64,000 bases of DNA from NCBI RefSeq assembly GCF_021789315.1, contig NZ_CP084561.1, positions 868,001 to 932,000 on the forward strand. The letters are read 5' to 3'. This document shows positions 7,140 to 15,975 of the stretch, in pieces. The position numbers and the translations under genes were made by a program. Below the pieces are notes generated by a model. That model was given only the letters and a program-made list of their open reading frames with translations, did no database searches and was not told the origin of the DNA. How positions within the stretch are numbered: position 1 is the stretch's first letter; the number at the start of each line of letters is the position of its first letter. This stretch comes from Arthrobacter sp. FW305-BF8. GTDB lineage: Bacteria > Actinomycetota > Actinomycetes > Actinomycetales > Micrococcaceae.

Positions 7140-7949
7140 TTAGAACTCGCGGCGGTTGGCCAGGACCGGGAGCTTGGCGCGGGCTTCCTTGACCAGATCG
7201 GGGTCCAAGTCGGCGAAGATCAGGCCAGGGGCGCCGTCGAGCTCTTCGAGGACCTGCCCGAAAGGCGAGACGACTGCGCTGTGCCCGACGCCAGTAGGCG
7301 CCGCGCCCCGGGGTTCGACGCCCTGGGTGGCGGGATCGCCCTGGCCGCAGGCGAGGACGTAGGTGGTGGTGTCCACGGCGCGTGCACGGGCGAGGAGCTG
7401 CCACTGGTCGACCTTGCCGGGGCCGGAACCCCAGGACGCGCAGACGATGTTGGCCACGGCTCCGCGGTCAGCGTTGGCCGTGAAGAGGGCCGGGAAACGG
7501 ATGTCGTAGCAGGTGGCCAAGCCAAAGGTGAGGCCGCCGACGTCGAACGTTACGGGGCCGGTCCCGGCGTCCACGGTGTCCGATTCCAGGAACCCGAAGG
7601 CGTCGAAGAGGTGCACCTTGTCGTAGCTGGCGTCGACGCCCGGCCCGGCCACCAGCAGCGTATTGCGCACTTTCGTCTGGCCTTCGGACGGCGATGAACC
7701 TGGGGTGAACATGCCGGCAACGATTACTATCCCCAGGTCGTCAGCGATCGAGCGGACGCGGCTGGCCCAGGGGCCGTCCAGGGGCTCGGCGATGTCCAGC
7801 AGGGAATTGCCGAAGGCCCGCATCGTGGCCTCGGGGAAAACGACGATTTCGGCGCCGCCGTCCTTGGCGCGGCGGGCATATTCCTCGACCACGGTGAGGT
7901 TACCGGCCACATCCCTGCCGGTGATGATTTGAGCCAATGCAATCTTCAC
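7140..7949 (-). CDS. Carbon-nitrogen hydrolase (nitrilase-superfamily amidase)
   Basis: A 269-residue amidase of the nitrilase superfamily. The catalytic triad is visible: E40 (FPEAT), K111 (YDKVHLF) and C147 (ATCYDIRFP). The length fits the branch that includes omega-amidase and deaminated-glutathione amidase, which hydrolyse small omega-amides in the cytosol; the exact substrate cannot be read from the sequence. The GTG at 7949 is chosen because GGAGG lies five bases upstream; an in-frame GTG at 7961 overlaps that site. The gene is divergent from glgX and ends just before inverted 32-bp repeats and the shared terminator. Confidence 0.88.
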   Translation of the reverse strand: MKIALAQIITGRDVAGNLTVVEEYARRAKDGGAEIVVFPEATMRAFGNSLLDIAEPLDGPWASRVRSIADDLGIVIVAGMFTPGSSPSEGQTKVRNTLLVAGPGVDASYDKVHLFDAFGFLESDTVDAGTGPVTFDVGGLTFGLATCYDIRFPALFTANADRGAVANIVCASWGSGPGKVDQWQLLARARAVDTTTYVLACGQGDPATQGVEPRGAAPTGVGHSAVVSPFGQVLEELDGAPGLIFADLDPDLVKEARAKLPVLANRREF

Positions 7950-8051
7950 GAAAACCTCCACGTCGGTGCGTCATTACAGCCTTAAGCGTGCCGCCACGTC
8001 CCCAAGCATGCGTAACATGCCGGAATAGATCAGCTATTTCGATGTGACAGC

Positions 8052-8065
8052 TAAGCTTTAATTGA
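8052..8065 (+). promoter_or_regulatory. -10 box for a probable leaderless glgX transcript
   Basis: TAAGCT (8052-8057), then seven bases, then the ATG at 8065. No ribosome binding site precedes the start. Confidence 0.5.
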
Positions 8066-10182
8066 TGGTAATGCCCCTCTTAGACACAACCTCGATGGTG
8101 GACGACCCCCAGGCCTTTCCCCTCGGGGTCAGCGAACCGCGCCAAGTTCCCGGCGCGGACGGGGTATCAGGCGGGCGCGCCCGCGTTGCGGTTTATGCGC
8201 CCGGCATCACCAAGCTGGAGGTGGCTTACCAGGCGCCCGGCCAAAGCTGGCGCCTTCAGACCCTCTCCGGCCTTCCGAACGGCGTCCACCAAGGTGTGGT
8301 GGACGGATTCCCCGTTGGCTCGCGGTACGGCTTCCGCGCCGTCCCCCAAGGCGAAGAGCTCCTGCCGCTTGCGGTTCCCACGGTTGATTTTGACGACGAC
8401 GGCAGCCGGCAGCCGCTGTTGCTGGACCCCTACGGCCGGGCCGTCGACGAACGCGACGGATTCCTGACCAGCGTCAGGATGTCTTCCGGCTTCGACTGGG
8501 CCGCTGACGAGAAGCCGAATACACCGTGGCGCAACACCATCATCTACGAGGCACACGTCCGCGGACAGAGCATGCTCCATCCGGACATCCCGGAGGCCCT
8601 GCGGGGTACGTACGCCGGAATGGCCCACCCCGCCATGATCGAGCACCTCACCGGTCTCGGCATCACAGCCCTGCAGCTGCTGCCGGTGCATTTCCACCTG
8701 GACGAGCCTCACCTCCAGAACCTCGGCCTCACCAACTACTGGGGTTACAACACGGCAGCGTTTTTTGCACCGTCCCCCGGGTACGCCACCAAATCGGCCC
8801 AGGAGGCCGGGCCGCAGGCCGTCCAGGACGAGTTCAAGGGAATGGTCAAGCTGCTGCATGCGGCCGGCATCGAGGTCATCCTTGACGTCGTCTACAACCA
8901 CACAGCCGAAGGCGGGCCGGACGGCCACACCCTGAGCTTCCGGGGCCTCGGCGAGCAGAAGTACTACCGCACGGACGGCAACGGAAAATACGTTGACACC
9001 ACAGGCTGCGGCAACAGCCTGAACTTCGGCGAACCCCGCGTGATCCAGATGGTGCTGGACTCCCTGCGGTACTGGGTGGACGAGTTCCACATCGACGGCT
9101 TCCGCTTCGACCTGGCCGTCACGCTCTGCAGGAACGGAGCCAACGAGTTCGATCCCCACCACCCCTTCCTTGTAGCCGTCGCCGCGGATCCGGTGCTCTC
9201 CCGCGTTAAACTGATCGCCGAACCGTGGGACGTGGGCTACGGCGGCTGGCAGACCGGCCGGTTCCCCATCGGCTGGGCGGACTGGAACGACCACTACCGC
9301 GACGCCGTCCGCTCCTTCTGGGTGGCGGACCGTGCGGCCCTCGACAACGGAGGCCGGGGTGCGTCCGTGGCCCGGCTGGCTGATGCCCTGTCCGGCTCGG
9401 CGAGCCTGTTCGAACCGTCGGGCCGTTCGCGGCTGGCCTCGCTGAACTACATCACCTCCCACGACGGCTTCACCATGACCGACCTCGTGTCCTACGACCG
9501 CAAGCACAACGAGGCGAACGGTGAACAGAACCGGGACGGGCATGGCGACAACCGAAGCTACAACCACGGCTTCGAAGGACGCACGGAGGACGAGGGCATC
9601 CTGGCGCGCCGCGACCAGAGCAAGCGCAACCTTATGGCCTCGCTCATGATCTCCCTCGGCGTTCCCATGATCACGGCGGGCGACGAGCTCGGCCGCACCC
9701 AGCAGGGCAACAACAACGCGTACTGCCAGGACAATCCCCTCACATGGGTCGACTGGACCAGCACGCCGGAGTCCCATGCCATGTTGCGGAGCACCAAGCG
9801 CGTCATCCGGCTCCGCCGGGAGTTCCTGACCTCGCAGCCGCCCGACTACCCCGTCCGCGACGCCCGCTCGTACCTCTACTGGTACGACCAGGGCGGGCAG
9901 CCCATGACCATGGAGCGGTGGAACGATTCCGGGAACCGCGTGGTTCAGCTGCTGCTCGGCTCGGACGACGGGCACGTGGCCGGGCTCATCGTGGTCAACG
10001 GCGGTCCCGAGGACATCGAGGTGACCCTTCCGCAGGTGACCAATGACGACGGCACCGGCAGGCGGGTCTTCGATCTGCGCCTCACCACGTCCGAGCTGCA
10101 CGACCGGCGCCAGGGCACACTGGTCACTTCCGGCGAGCCTGACGAGGTGCAGGCCTACACCATCAACATCTACCGGACATAA
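8065..10182 (+). CDS. glgX: Glycogen debranching enzyme (GlgX/TreX-type isoamylase)
   Basis: A 705-residue GH13 debranching enzyme that hydrolyses alpha-1,6 branches of glycogen. An N-terminal CBM48-like beta-sandwich (about 20-130) precedes the barrel with VILDVVYNHT, nucleophile D349 (GFRFDLAV), acid/base E386 (LIAEPWD) and D467 (TSHDGFT). QQGNNNAYCQDN and the C-terminal beta domain are typical of GlgX. ATG at 8065 is used; TTG at 8062 and ATG at 8071 are alternatives. It opens the alpha-glucan cluster and would supply linear maltodextrins to the GlgP encoded downstream on the other strand. Confidence 0.93.
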   Translation: MVMPLLDTTSMVDDPQAFPLGVSEPRQVPGADGVSGGRARVAVYAPGITKLEVAYQAPGQSWRLQTLSGLPNGVHQGVVDGFPVGSRYGFRAVPQGEELLPLAVPTVDFDDDGSRQPLLLDPYGRAVDERDGFLTSVRMSSGFDWAADEKPNTPWRNTIIYEAHVRGQSMLHPDIPEALRGTYAGMAHPAMIEHLTGLGITALQLLPVHFHLDEPHLQNLGLTNYWGYNTAAFFAPSPGYATKSAQEAGPQAVQDEFKGMVKLLHAAGIEVILDVVYNHTAEGGPDGHTLSFRGLGEQKYYRTDGNGKYVDTTGCGNSLNFGEPRVIQMVLDSLRYWVDEFHIDGFRFDLAVTLCRNGANEFDPHHPFLVAVAADPVLSRVKLIAEPWDVGYGGWQTGRFPIGWADWNDHYRDAVRSFWVADRAALDNGGRGASVARLADALSGSASLFEPSGRSRLASLNYITSHDGFTMTDLVSYDRKHNEANGEQNRDGHGDNRSYNHGFEGRTEDEGILARRDQSKRNLMASLMISLGVPMITAGDELGRTQQGNNNAYCQDNPLTWVDWTSTPESHAMLRSTKRVIRLRREFLTSQPPDYPVRDARSYLYWYDQGGQPMTMERWNDSGNRVVQLLLGSDDGHVAGLIVVNGGPEDIEVTLPQVTNDDGTGRRVFDLRLTTSELHDRRQGTLVTSGEPDEVQAYTINIYRT

Positions 10183-10198
10183 CTTAGAGGGAATGGGC

Positions 10199-10720
10199 AT
10201 GCGCAGGCGTTGGACTGTCGGAACGCTGCTGCTGGGGCTTGCCGTGGCTGCCCTCGCGGTCTTCAACCTTTTCATCGCGCCGGGCGGCACGCCGCCCGCT
10301 GGGGTCCAGTCAAGTGGGGTCCAGCCCAGTGGGGTCCAGGGAACGACGACGTCGGCACCCACTTTTGCGACGTCGGCACCCGCCGCAGCGCCGCCGTCGT
10401 CGGCCGGCAAGGTCTCCGGCGTCCCGAACGTGTCCGGGCTCCCCGCCATCCGGGAATCCCAGCTGCCGGCGGAAGGACGGCGGACGCTGACGCTGATCCG
10501 GCAGGGCGGACCCTACCCGTACACCCGCGACGGCGTAACGTTCGGAAACTTTGAACGCATCCTGCCGCGCAAGGCCGGCGGGTACTACAAGGAGTACACG
10601 GTGCCAACGCCCGGCGAGTCGGACCGGGGCGCCCGCAGGATCGTGGCAGGACAGGCCGGCGACAAGTACTACACGGGGGACCACTACGAATCGTTCAAGT
10701 TCATAGCAGAAGGCAAATAG
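10199..10720 (+). CDS. Secreted or membrane-tethered barnase-like ribonuclease
   Basis: A 173-residue protein with an N-terminal hydrophobic segment (about 6-26: signal peptide or anchor), a Ser/Thr/Pro/Ala linker with the triple repeat SGVQ, and a C-terminal microbial RNase (N1/T1/barnase) domain from about 90. Catalytic positions are recognisable by family: the Glu in FGNFERILP, the Arg residues of ARRIVAG and the His of YTGDHYESFKF. It should cleave RNA after G outside the cytosol. ATG at 10199 lies eight bases after AGAGGG; ATG at 10193 is too close to it. A barstar-like inhibitor gene begins four bases after its stop. Confidence 0.88.
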   Translation: MRRRWTVGTLLLGLAVAALAVFNLFIAPGGTPPAGVQSSGVQPSGVQGTTTSAPTFATSAPAAAPPSSAGKVSGVPNVSGLPAIRESQLPAEGRRTLTLIRQGGPYPYTRDGVTFGNFERILPRKAGGYYKEYTVPTPGESDRGARRIVAGQAGDKYYTGDHYESFKFIAEGK

Positions 10721-10724
10721 CACC

Positions 10725-11081
10725 ATGAAGATCTATTCCGGGGACACCTGGACCCTCGAGGAGCTCCGGGAGCAGGTGGCTGACGCCGGCCGCCGGAGCC
10801 TGCTGGTCCCTGCTGCCGACTCCAGGAAGTCCGTGCTCGCAGCGTTCGGCGAGGCCCTGGACTTCCCGGAGCACTTCGGCGTGAACCTCGATGCGCTCAA
10901 CGACTCACTGCATGACTTCGCCGACGCCATTTCCGACGACGGCGCGAAGCCCCTGACGGTGATCTGGCAGGTGCCCGCAGCCTTCCGAGGCGACCGCTCC
11001 TTCGGCGTCATCTGTGAGATCCTTCAGGACGCCGAGAGCTACGCCGGCAAGGACCTCGCGGTCATAGCAGTGCTGATTTAG
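10725..11081 (+). CDS. Barstar-family ribonuclease inhibitor
   Basis: A 118-residue barstar-family protein. The core EHFGVNLDALNDSLHDF corresponds to the barstar helix that plugs the barnase active site and supplies its acidic residues; the C-terminal strand DLAVIAVLI closes the sheet. No signal peptide is present, so it acts in the cytosol and protects the producer from its own RNase before export. Four bases separate it from the RNase stop, so the two are almost certainly co-translated. The genes sit between glgX and glgP without an obvious metabolic link. Confidence 0.9.
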   Translation: MKIYSGDTWTLEELREQVADAGRRSLLVPAADSRKSVLAAFGEALDFPEHFGVNLDALNDSLHDFADAISDDGAKPLTVIWQVPAAFRGDRSFGVICEILQDAESYAGKDLAVIAVLI

Positions 11082-11146
11082 CGGGACGGCGGGGAGGAAC
11101 GAGCTAGCACGCGGAGGACGGCGGAGTTGCGGCGCAACCCGGCTGG

Positions 11147-13765
11147 CTACGCGTTGACGATCAGCCCCAGCTCGGCCTTGGAAGCGAGGGCGTCGTGCGT
11201 GGGGAGGACCCGTACGGTGTAGCCGAAGGATCCGGAGCGGTCGATGACGATAGACCCAGCGAAGAGGTAGCGGCCGTTGCCGAGCTCCTCCTTGGCCTCC
11301 AGTTCCACCATGGTCACGTTGGCCAGTTCATCGCTTTCGGCTGCCTGCCCGTACGCCACCTCCACGGCAACATCCTTCGGGGACAGGTTGTGCAGTCCCA
11401 CGTAGGCGTGGACCTGGAGGGTGTCACCGATCTGCGGGTCCTCGGACACGCCGAGCGAGTCGACGTGCTCCACGTGCAGCTGGGGCCAGGCCGCGCGGAC
11501 CTTGGCGACCCATGCCGCTAGCGCCTTGGCCTGCGCGTAGGAGCCTGCCACCGCCTCGCGTCCCGCAACCGCCGCGGGCCGGTACAGGACGTTGACGTAG
11601 TCCTGCAGCATCCGCTCGGCCGAGACCGCCGGGCCGAGGTGGGCCAGCGTGTGTTTGATCATAGAGACCCAGTGCGTGGGGATCTTCTCGTGGCCGGACT
11701 CGGACGGCCCTGCGGCACCGGCCGCCTCGGAGACGGTGTTGCCGTAGAACCGCGGCGCCACCTGCGTCTCGAGCAGCTCGTACAGCGCCGCGGCCTCGAT
11801 GTCGTCACGCTCATCGGCGGACGCGCCGTTGTTGGCGGTGGGGATCGCCCAGCCGTTTTCGCCGTCGTACATCTCGTCCCACCAGCCGTCCAGGACGGAC
11901 AGGTTCAGGGACCCGTTGATGGCGGCCTTCATGCCGGAGGTGCCGCAGGCTTCGAGCGGCCGCAGCGGGTTGTTCAGCCAGACGTCGCAGCCCGGGAACA
12001 GCGTGCGGGCCATGGCGATGTCGTAGTTCGGCAGGAAGACGATGCGGTGCCGGACGGCGGGATCGTCCGTGAAGCGGACCAGGTCCTGGATCATCTTCTT
12101 GCCGGCGTCGTCCGCGGGGTGGGACTTGCCGGCGATGACCAGCTGGATGGGGTGTTCCTTGTGCAGCAGCAGCGCCTTCAAACGCTCCGGGTCCCGCAGC
12201 ATGAGGGTCAGCCTCTTGTACGTGGGCACGCGCCGGGCGAATCCGATGGTCAGGACGTCCGGGTCCAGCACCGAGTCGGTCCACGCCAGCTCGGCGTCGG
12301 CAGCGCCGCGCTTCTTCCACGCCGCCCGCAGCCGGCGCCGCACATCCTCCACGAGGGACACGCGCATCTCGCGCCGGAGCGCCCAGACCTCGGCGTCGGA
12401 GACGTTGTACGCGAGGTCCCAGCGGCCCATCACCTCAGCTTCGGGTCCGAACCGCTCCCGGGCGAGTTTCGCGATGCGGGGATCAACCCAGGTTGGCACG
12501 TGCACGCCGTTGGTCACGGAGGTGATGGGCACCTCCGAGTGGTCAAATCCAGGCCACAGCGCGGAGAACATGCCACGCGAAACTTCGCCGTGGAGCTTGG
12601 CAACACCGTTGGCGCGCTGTGCGAGGCGCAGGCCCATCACGGCCATGTTGAATACGAAGGGGTTGCCCTCGCTGAAGTTTTCCCGGCCCAGATCGAGGAT
12701 CCGCGACGTGGGAACGTCCGGCGCAAGCCCGGCTTCGAAGAAATGCTGGATCTGTGCGGCTTCGAAGCGGTCGATGCCGGCCGGAACCGGTGTGTGCGTT
12801 GTAAACACCGTGGACGAGCGCCCGGCGGCGAGGGCCTCGTCGAAGGTGAGGGCCTGCTCGCCGGCCATCAGCTCCTGGATCCGTTCGATGCCGAGGAAAC
12901 CGGCGTGGCCCTCATTCGTGTGGAACACCTCGGGCGCGGGCGTGCCGGTGAGCTTCTGGTAGGCGCGCAGCGCCTTGACCCCGCCCATGCCGAGCAGCAG
13001 TTCCTGCTGCAGCCGGTGGTCCCCGCCGCCGCCGTACAGGCGGTCGGTGATGCCGCGGGCGGCGTCATCGTTTCCGGGAACGTTGGAATCCAGCAGCAGG
13101 AGAGGGACGCGTCCGACGTCGGCACGCCAGATGTGTGCCAGAAGGCACCGTCCGTTGGGCAAAGGCAGTGAGATCTCCAGCGGCTTGCCGTTCCCGTCCG
13201 GGGCGGGCTCCCGCAGCAGCGTCAGGGGCAGGCCGTCGGGATCAATGACCGGGTAGGTCTCCTGCTGCCAGGCGTCCCGGGAGAGTGACTGCTTGAAGTA
13301 GCCGGCCTGGTAGAGCAGACCGACGCCGATCAGCGGCACGCCGAGGTCGGAGGCGGCCTTGAGGTGGTCGCCAGCGAGGATGCCGAGGCCGCCGGAATAC
13401 TGCGGCAGGACTTCGGTGATGCCGAATTCGGGGGAGAAGTAGGCGATTGAGGCGGGGGCGTCGCTGCCCAGGCCCTGGTACCAGCGGGGTTCCGTCAGGT
13501 ACCGGTCCAGGTCCGCTGCTGCCGCTTGGACGCGGGCCACCACGTCCTGGTCGATCGCGAGCCGGTGCATCTCCTCACGGCCCACCAGGCCCAGGAAGCT
13601 GACCGGGTCGTTCCCGCACTGGGCCCAGACGCGCGGGTTCAAGCTTTCGAACAGCTCCCGGGTGGGCCGGTGCCAGGACCAGCGGAGGTTGGTCGCCAAC
13701 CGGGCCAGTGGCCGGATCGGCTCGGGAAGAACGGTACGGACGGTAAATCTGCGGATTGCCTTCAC
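11147..13765 (-). CDS. glgP: Glycogen/maltodextrin phosphorylase
   Basis: An 872-residue GT35 phosphorylase releasing glucose-1-phosphate from alpha-1,4-glucan ends. It belongs to the actinobacterial GlgP type, beginning MKAIRRFTVR with TNLRWSWH. The pyridoxal-phosphate motif is recognisable near the C-terminal third (EACGTSGMKAAINGSLNLS, with the PLP-binding Lys), along with GGLGILAGDHLK and HTNEGHAGFLGIER. The frame is open 37 codons further up, but the GTG at 13765 gives the family N-terminus and sits seven bases from a -10 box. It is divergent from glgE across 131 bases, so synthesis and breakdown share one control region. Confidence 0.93.
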   Translation of the reverse strand: MKAIRRFTVRTVLPEPIRPLARLATNLRWSWHRPTRELFESLNPRVWAQCGNDPVSFLGLVGREEMHRLAIDQDVVARVQAAAADLDRYLTEPRWYQGLGSDAPASIAYFSPEFGITEVLPQYSGGLGILAGDHLKAASDLGVPLIGVGLLYQAGYFKQSLSRDAWQQETYPVIDPDGLPLTLLREPAPDGNGKPLEISLPLPNGRCLLAHIWRADVGRVPLLLLDSNVPGNDDAARGITDRLYGGGGDHRLQQELLLGMGGVKALRAYQKLTGTPAPEVFHTNEGHAGFLGIERIQELMAGEQALTFDEALAAGRSSTVFTTHTPVPAGIDRFEAAQIQHFFEAGLAPDVPTSRILDLGRENFSEGNPFVFNMAVMGLRLAQRANGVAKLHGEVSRGMFSALWPGFDHSEVPITSVTNGVHVPTWVDPRIAKLARERFGPEAEVMGRWDLAYNVSDAEVWALRREMRVSLVEDVRRRLRAAWKKRGAADAELAWTDSVLDPDVLTIGFARRVPTYKRLTLMLRDPERLKALLLHKEHPIQLVIAGKSHPADDAGKKMIQDLVRFTDDPAVRHRIVFLPNYDIAMARTLFPGCDVWLNNPLRPLEACGTSGMKAAINGSLNLSVLDGWWDEMYDGENGWAIPTANNGASADERDDIEAAALYELLETQVAPRFYGNTVSEAAGAAGPSESGHEKIPTHWVSMIKHTLAHLGPAVSAERMLQDYVNVLYRPAAVAGREAVAGSYAQAKALAAWVAKVRAAWPQLHVEHVDSLGVSEDPQIGDTLQVHAYVGLHNLSPKDVAVEVAYGQAAESDELANVTMVELEAKEELGNGRYLFAGSIVIDRSGSFGYTVRVLPTHDALASKAELGLIVNA

Positions 13766-13778
13766 CTGCGCCACACTA
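13765..13778 (-). promoter_or_regulatory. -10 box for a probable leaderless glgP transcript
   Basis: On the minus strand TAGTGT (13778-13773) is followed by seven bases and the GTG at 13765. No clear ribosome binding site is seen. Confidence 0.45.
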
Positions 13779-13883
13779 ACCGACTGGGTGAACGGCAGGA
13801 ACCGCTTTTGATTACTTTCCGGTAAATGACGAATCGCTTCATTAATTAAGTTCGCAGGCTTAGCAATTCGCCCCATTTCTCGC

Positions 13884-13897
13884 TAACGTCGAGCCTG
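13884..13897 (+). promoter_or_regulatory. -10 box for a probable leaderless glgE-treS-mak/glgB transcript
   Basis: TAACGT (13884-13889) is seven bases from the GTG at 13897. It would drive the whole glgE-treS-mak/glgB operon and lies 106 bases from the divergent glgP -10. Confidence 0.5.
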
Positions 13898-15969
13898 TGA
13901 CGACTAACACGCGAACCAGTGCCCCAGCAAAGCAAACGCCGAAAGTTTCGATCACGGAAGGCCTGCGGTTTGGCCGTTTCCCTATCACGGACGTTCAGCC
14001 TGTTGTCGAAGGGGGGAAGTTCCCGGCCAAGGCGCTGCCCGGTGAAGGAATCGTGGTCAGCGCCAGGTCCTTCCGCGAAGGCCACGACCAATTGGGCGTC
14101 AGCGCGGTCCTCCTGGATCCCCAGGGCAACGAGCGCCAGCGGGTCCGGCTCCAGCCGCCGTCCGGGGACCGCGGCAAGGGAACCGACCTTTGGGAAGGCC
14201 TGCTCACCCCGGAATCCACCGGGAACTGGTCGTTCGTCATCGAGGCCTGGCACGACCGCTACGGCACGTGGCACCACAATGCCGAGGTCAAGGTGGACGC
14301 GGGCATCGACGTCGAGCTGATGCTTGCGGAGGGCGCCGCCCTGCTGTCCGAGGCGGCCGAGGAACCCGCCCGCAACGATGCGGACCGGCAGACGCTGCGC
14401 TCGGCAGCCACCCTCCTTTCGGACACTTCCCTTTCCGCTGAGGACCGCCTGGCCGCAGGTTTCAGCCGGGACGTCGCCGGCGTAGTGGAGCGCGAGCCGA
14501 TCCGCGAGCTTGTCACCGTCTCCGAGCAGTTCCCCCTGCTCGTTGAGCGGGACCGCGCCGGCCGCGGATCCTGGTACGAATTCTTCCCGCGCTCCGAGGG
14601 CGCCGTGCGCAACCACGACACGGGCGAGTGGACGTCGGGCAACTTCCGGACCGCCGCCAACCGGCTGGACGCCGTGGCCGGCATGGGCTTCGACGTCATC
14701 TACATGCCGCCGATCCACCCGATCGGCGTGCAGCACCGCAAGGGCCCCAACAACACGCTGATCGCCGGCCCGAACGATCCCGGATCGCCCTGGGCCATTG
14801 GCGCCAAGGAAGGCGGGCACGACGCCATCCACCCCGACCTCGGAACCTTTGAGGACTTCGACGCCTTCGTGGCGCGGGCCAAGGAGCTCAACCTGGAAGT
14901 GGCGCTGGACCTGGCACTCCAGGCCGCCCCGGACCACCCCTGGGTCACCGAGCACCCGGAATGGTTCACTACCCGCGTGGACGGCAGCATCGCCTATGCC
15001 GAGAATCCGCCGAAGAAGTACCAGGACATCTTCCCGCTCAACTTCGACAACGACCCCGAGGGCCTCTCCAAGGAAATCCTGCGGATCGTCGAGCTGTGGG
15101 TCAGCCACGGCGTGAAGATCTTCCGGGTGGACAACCCGCACACCAAGCCGGTGTGGTTCTGGGAGTGGCTCATCGGCAAGGTGAACAAGAAGGACGCCGA
15201 CGTCGTCTTCCTGGCCGAGGCCTTCACCCGTCCCGCCATGATGCACGCGCTGGGCAGGGCCGGCTTCCAGCAGTCCTACACCTACTTCACGTGGCGCAAC
15301 ACGAAGAAGGAACTGGAGGAGTACTTCCACCACGTGAGCCGCGAGTCGGCTGCCTTCTTCCGGCCCAACTTCTTCGTCAACACCCCGGACATCCTTACCG
15401 AGTACCTGCAGTACGGCGGACCGGCGGCGTTCAAGATCCGTGCTGCCCTGGCAGCAACCGCGAGCCCGCTGTGGGGCGTGTACGCCGGCTACGAACTGTA
15501 CGAGCACGTGGCCCGGCCCGGTGCCGAGGAGTACATCGACAACGAGAAGTTCGAGTACAAGGCCCGCGACTGGGAAGCTGCCTCCGCCTCCGGCCGGACC
15601 CTCGCGCCGTACCTGACCAGGCTCAACGAAATCCGCAAGGCCCACCCCGCGCTGGGCGACCTGCAGAACCTCACCGTGCACCAGTGCACGGACGACGCCA
15701 CGGTGGTCTACTCCAAGCACAAAACCCTCCCGGACGGCACGAGGGACACCATCATTGTGGTGGCCAACGTGGACCCGCACAGTGCGAGGGAAGGCATGGT
15801 CTCGCTGGATCTGTCCGCGCTGGGGCTCGACCCGGCAGACCTCACCCCGAACGGCGGATTCTGGGTGGATGACCTCATCTCCGGTGAGTCTTGGGAATGG
15901 GGCGAGTACAACTACGTGCGGCTGGATGCACATGTTGAACCTGCACACATCCTGAGCATCCGGAGGTAG
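13897..15969 (+). CDS. glgE: Alpha-1,4-glucan:maltose-1-phosphate maltosyltransferase GlgE
   Basis: A 690-residue GH13_3 enzyme that transfers maltosyl units from alpha-maltose-1-phosphate to glucan non-reducing ends. An N-terminal Ig-like domain (about 30-140) and helical region precede the barrel with the family signature YMPPIHPIG, then nucleophile D412 (FRVDNPHTKP) and acid/base E441 (FLAEAFTRP). KYQDIFPLNFDND and ETFVVNTPDIL-like segments are also GlgE-specific. GTG start at 13897. First gene of an operon: treS begins six bases after its stop and mak/glgB follows, so substrate supply, polymerisation and branching are expressed together. Confidence 0.95.
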   Translation: MTTNTRTSAPAKQTPKVSITEGLRFGRFPITDVQPVVEGGKFPAKALPGEGIVVSARSFREGHDQLGVSAVLLDPQGNERQRVRLQPPSGDRGKGTDLWEGLLTPESTGNWSFVIEAWHDRYGTWHHNAEVKVDAGIDVELMLAEGAALLSEAAEEPARNDADRQTLRSAATLLSDTSLSAEDRLAAGFSRDVAGVVEREPIRELVTVSEQFPLLVERDRAGRGSWYEFFPRSEGAVRNHDTGEWTSGNFRTAANRLDAVAGMGFDVIYMPPIHPIGVQHRKGPNNTLIAGPNDPGSPWAIGAKEGGHDAIHPDLGTFEDFDAFVARAKELNLEVALDLALQAAPDHPWVTEHPEWFTTRVDGSIAYAENPPKKYQDIFPLNFDNDPEGLSKEILRIVELWVSHGVKIFRVDNPHTKPVWFWEWLIGKVNKKDADVVFLAEAFTRPAMMHALGRAGFQQSYTYFTWRNTKKELEEYFHHVSRESAAFFRPNFFVNTPDILTEYLQYGGPAAFKIRAALAATASPLWGVYAGYELYEHVARPGAEEYIDNEKFEYKARDWEAASASGRTLAPYLTRLNEIRKAHPALGDLQNLTVHQCTDDATVVYSKHKTLPDGTRDTIIVVANVDPHSAREGMVSLDLSALGLDPADLTPNGGFWVDDLISGESWEWGEYNYVRLDAHVEPAHILSIRR

Positions 15970-15975
15970 CCGCCC

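Noticed and set aside
8167..10449. A 760-codon minus-strand frame opposite glgX
   Set aside because: Antisense shadow of a complete GlgX; no domain or start signal.
10199..11081. The RNase-inhibitor pair as a classical plasmid toxin-antitoxin addiction module
   Set aside because: The RNase has an export or anchor segment and a linker, which fits an extracellular enzyme with a cytosolic immunity protein better.
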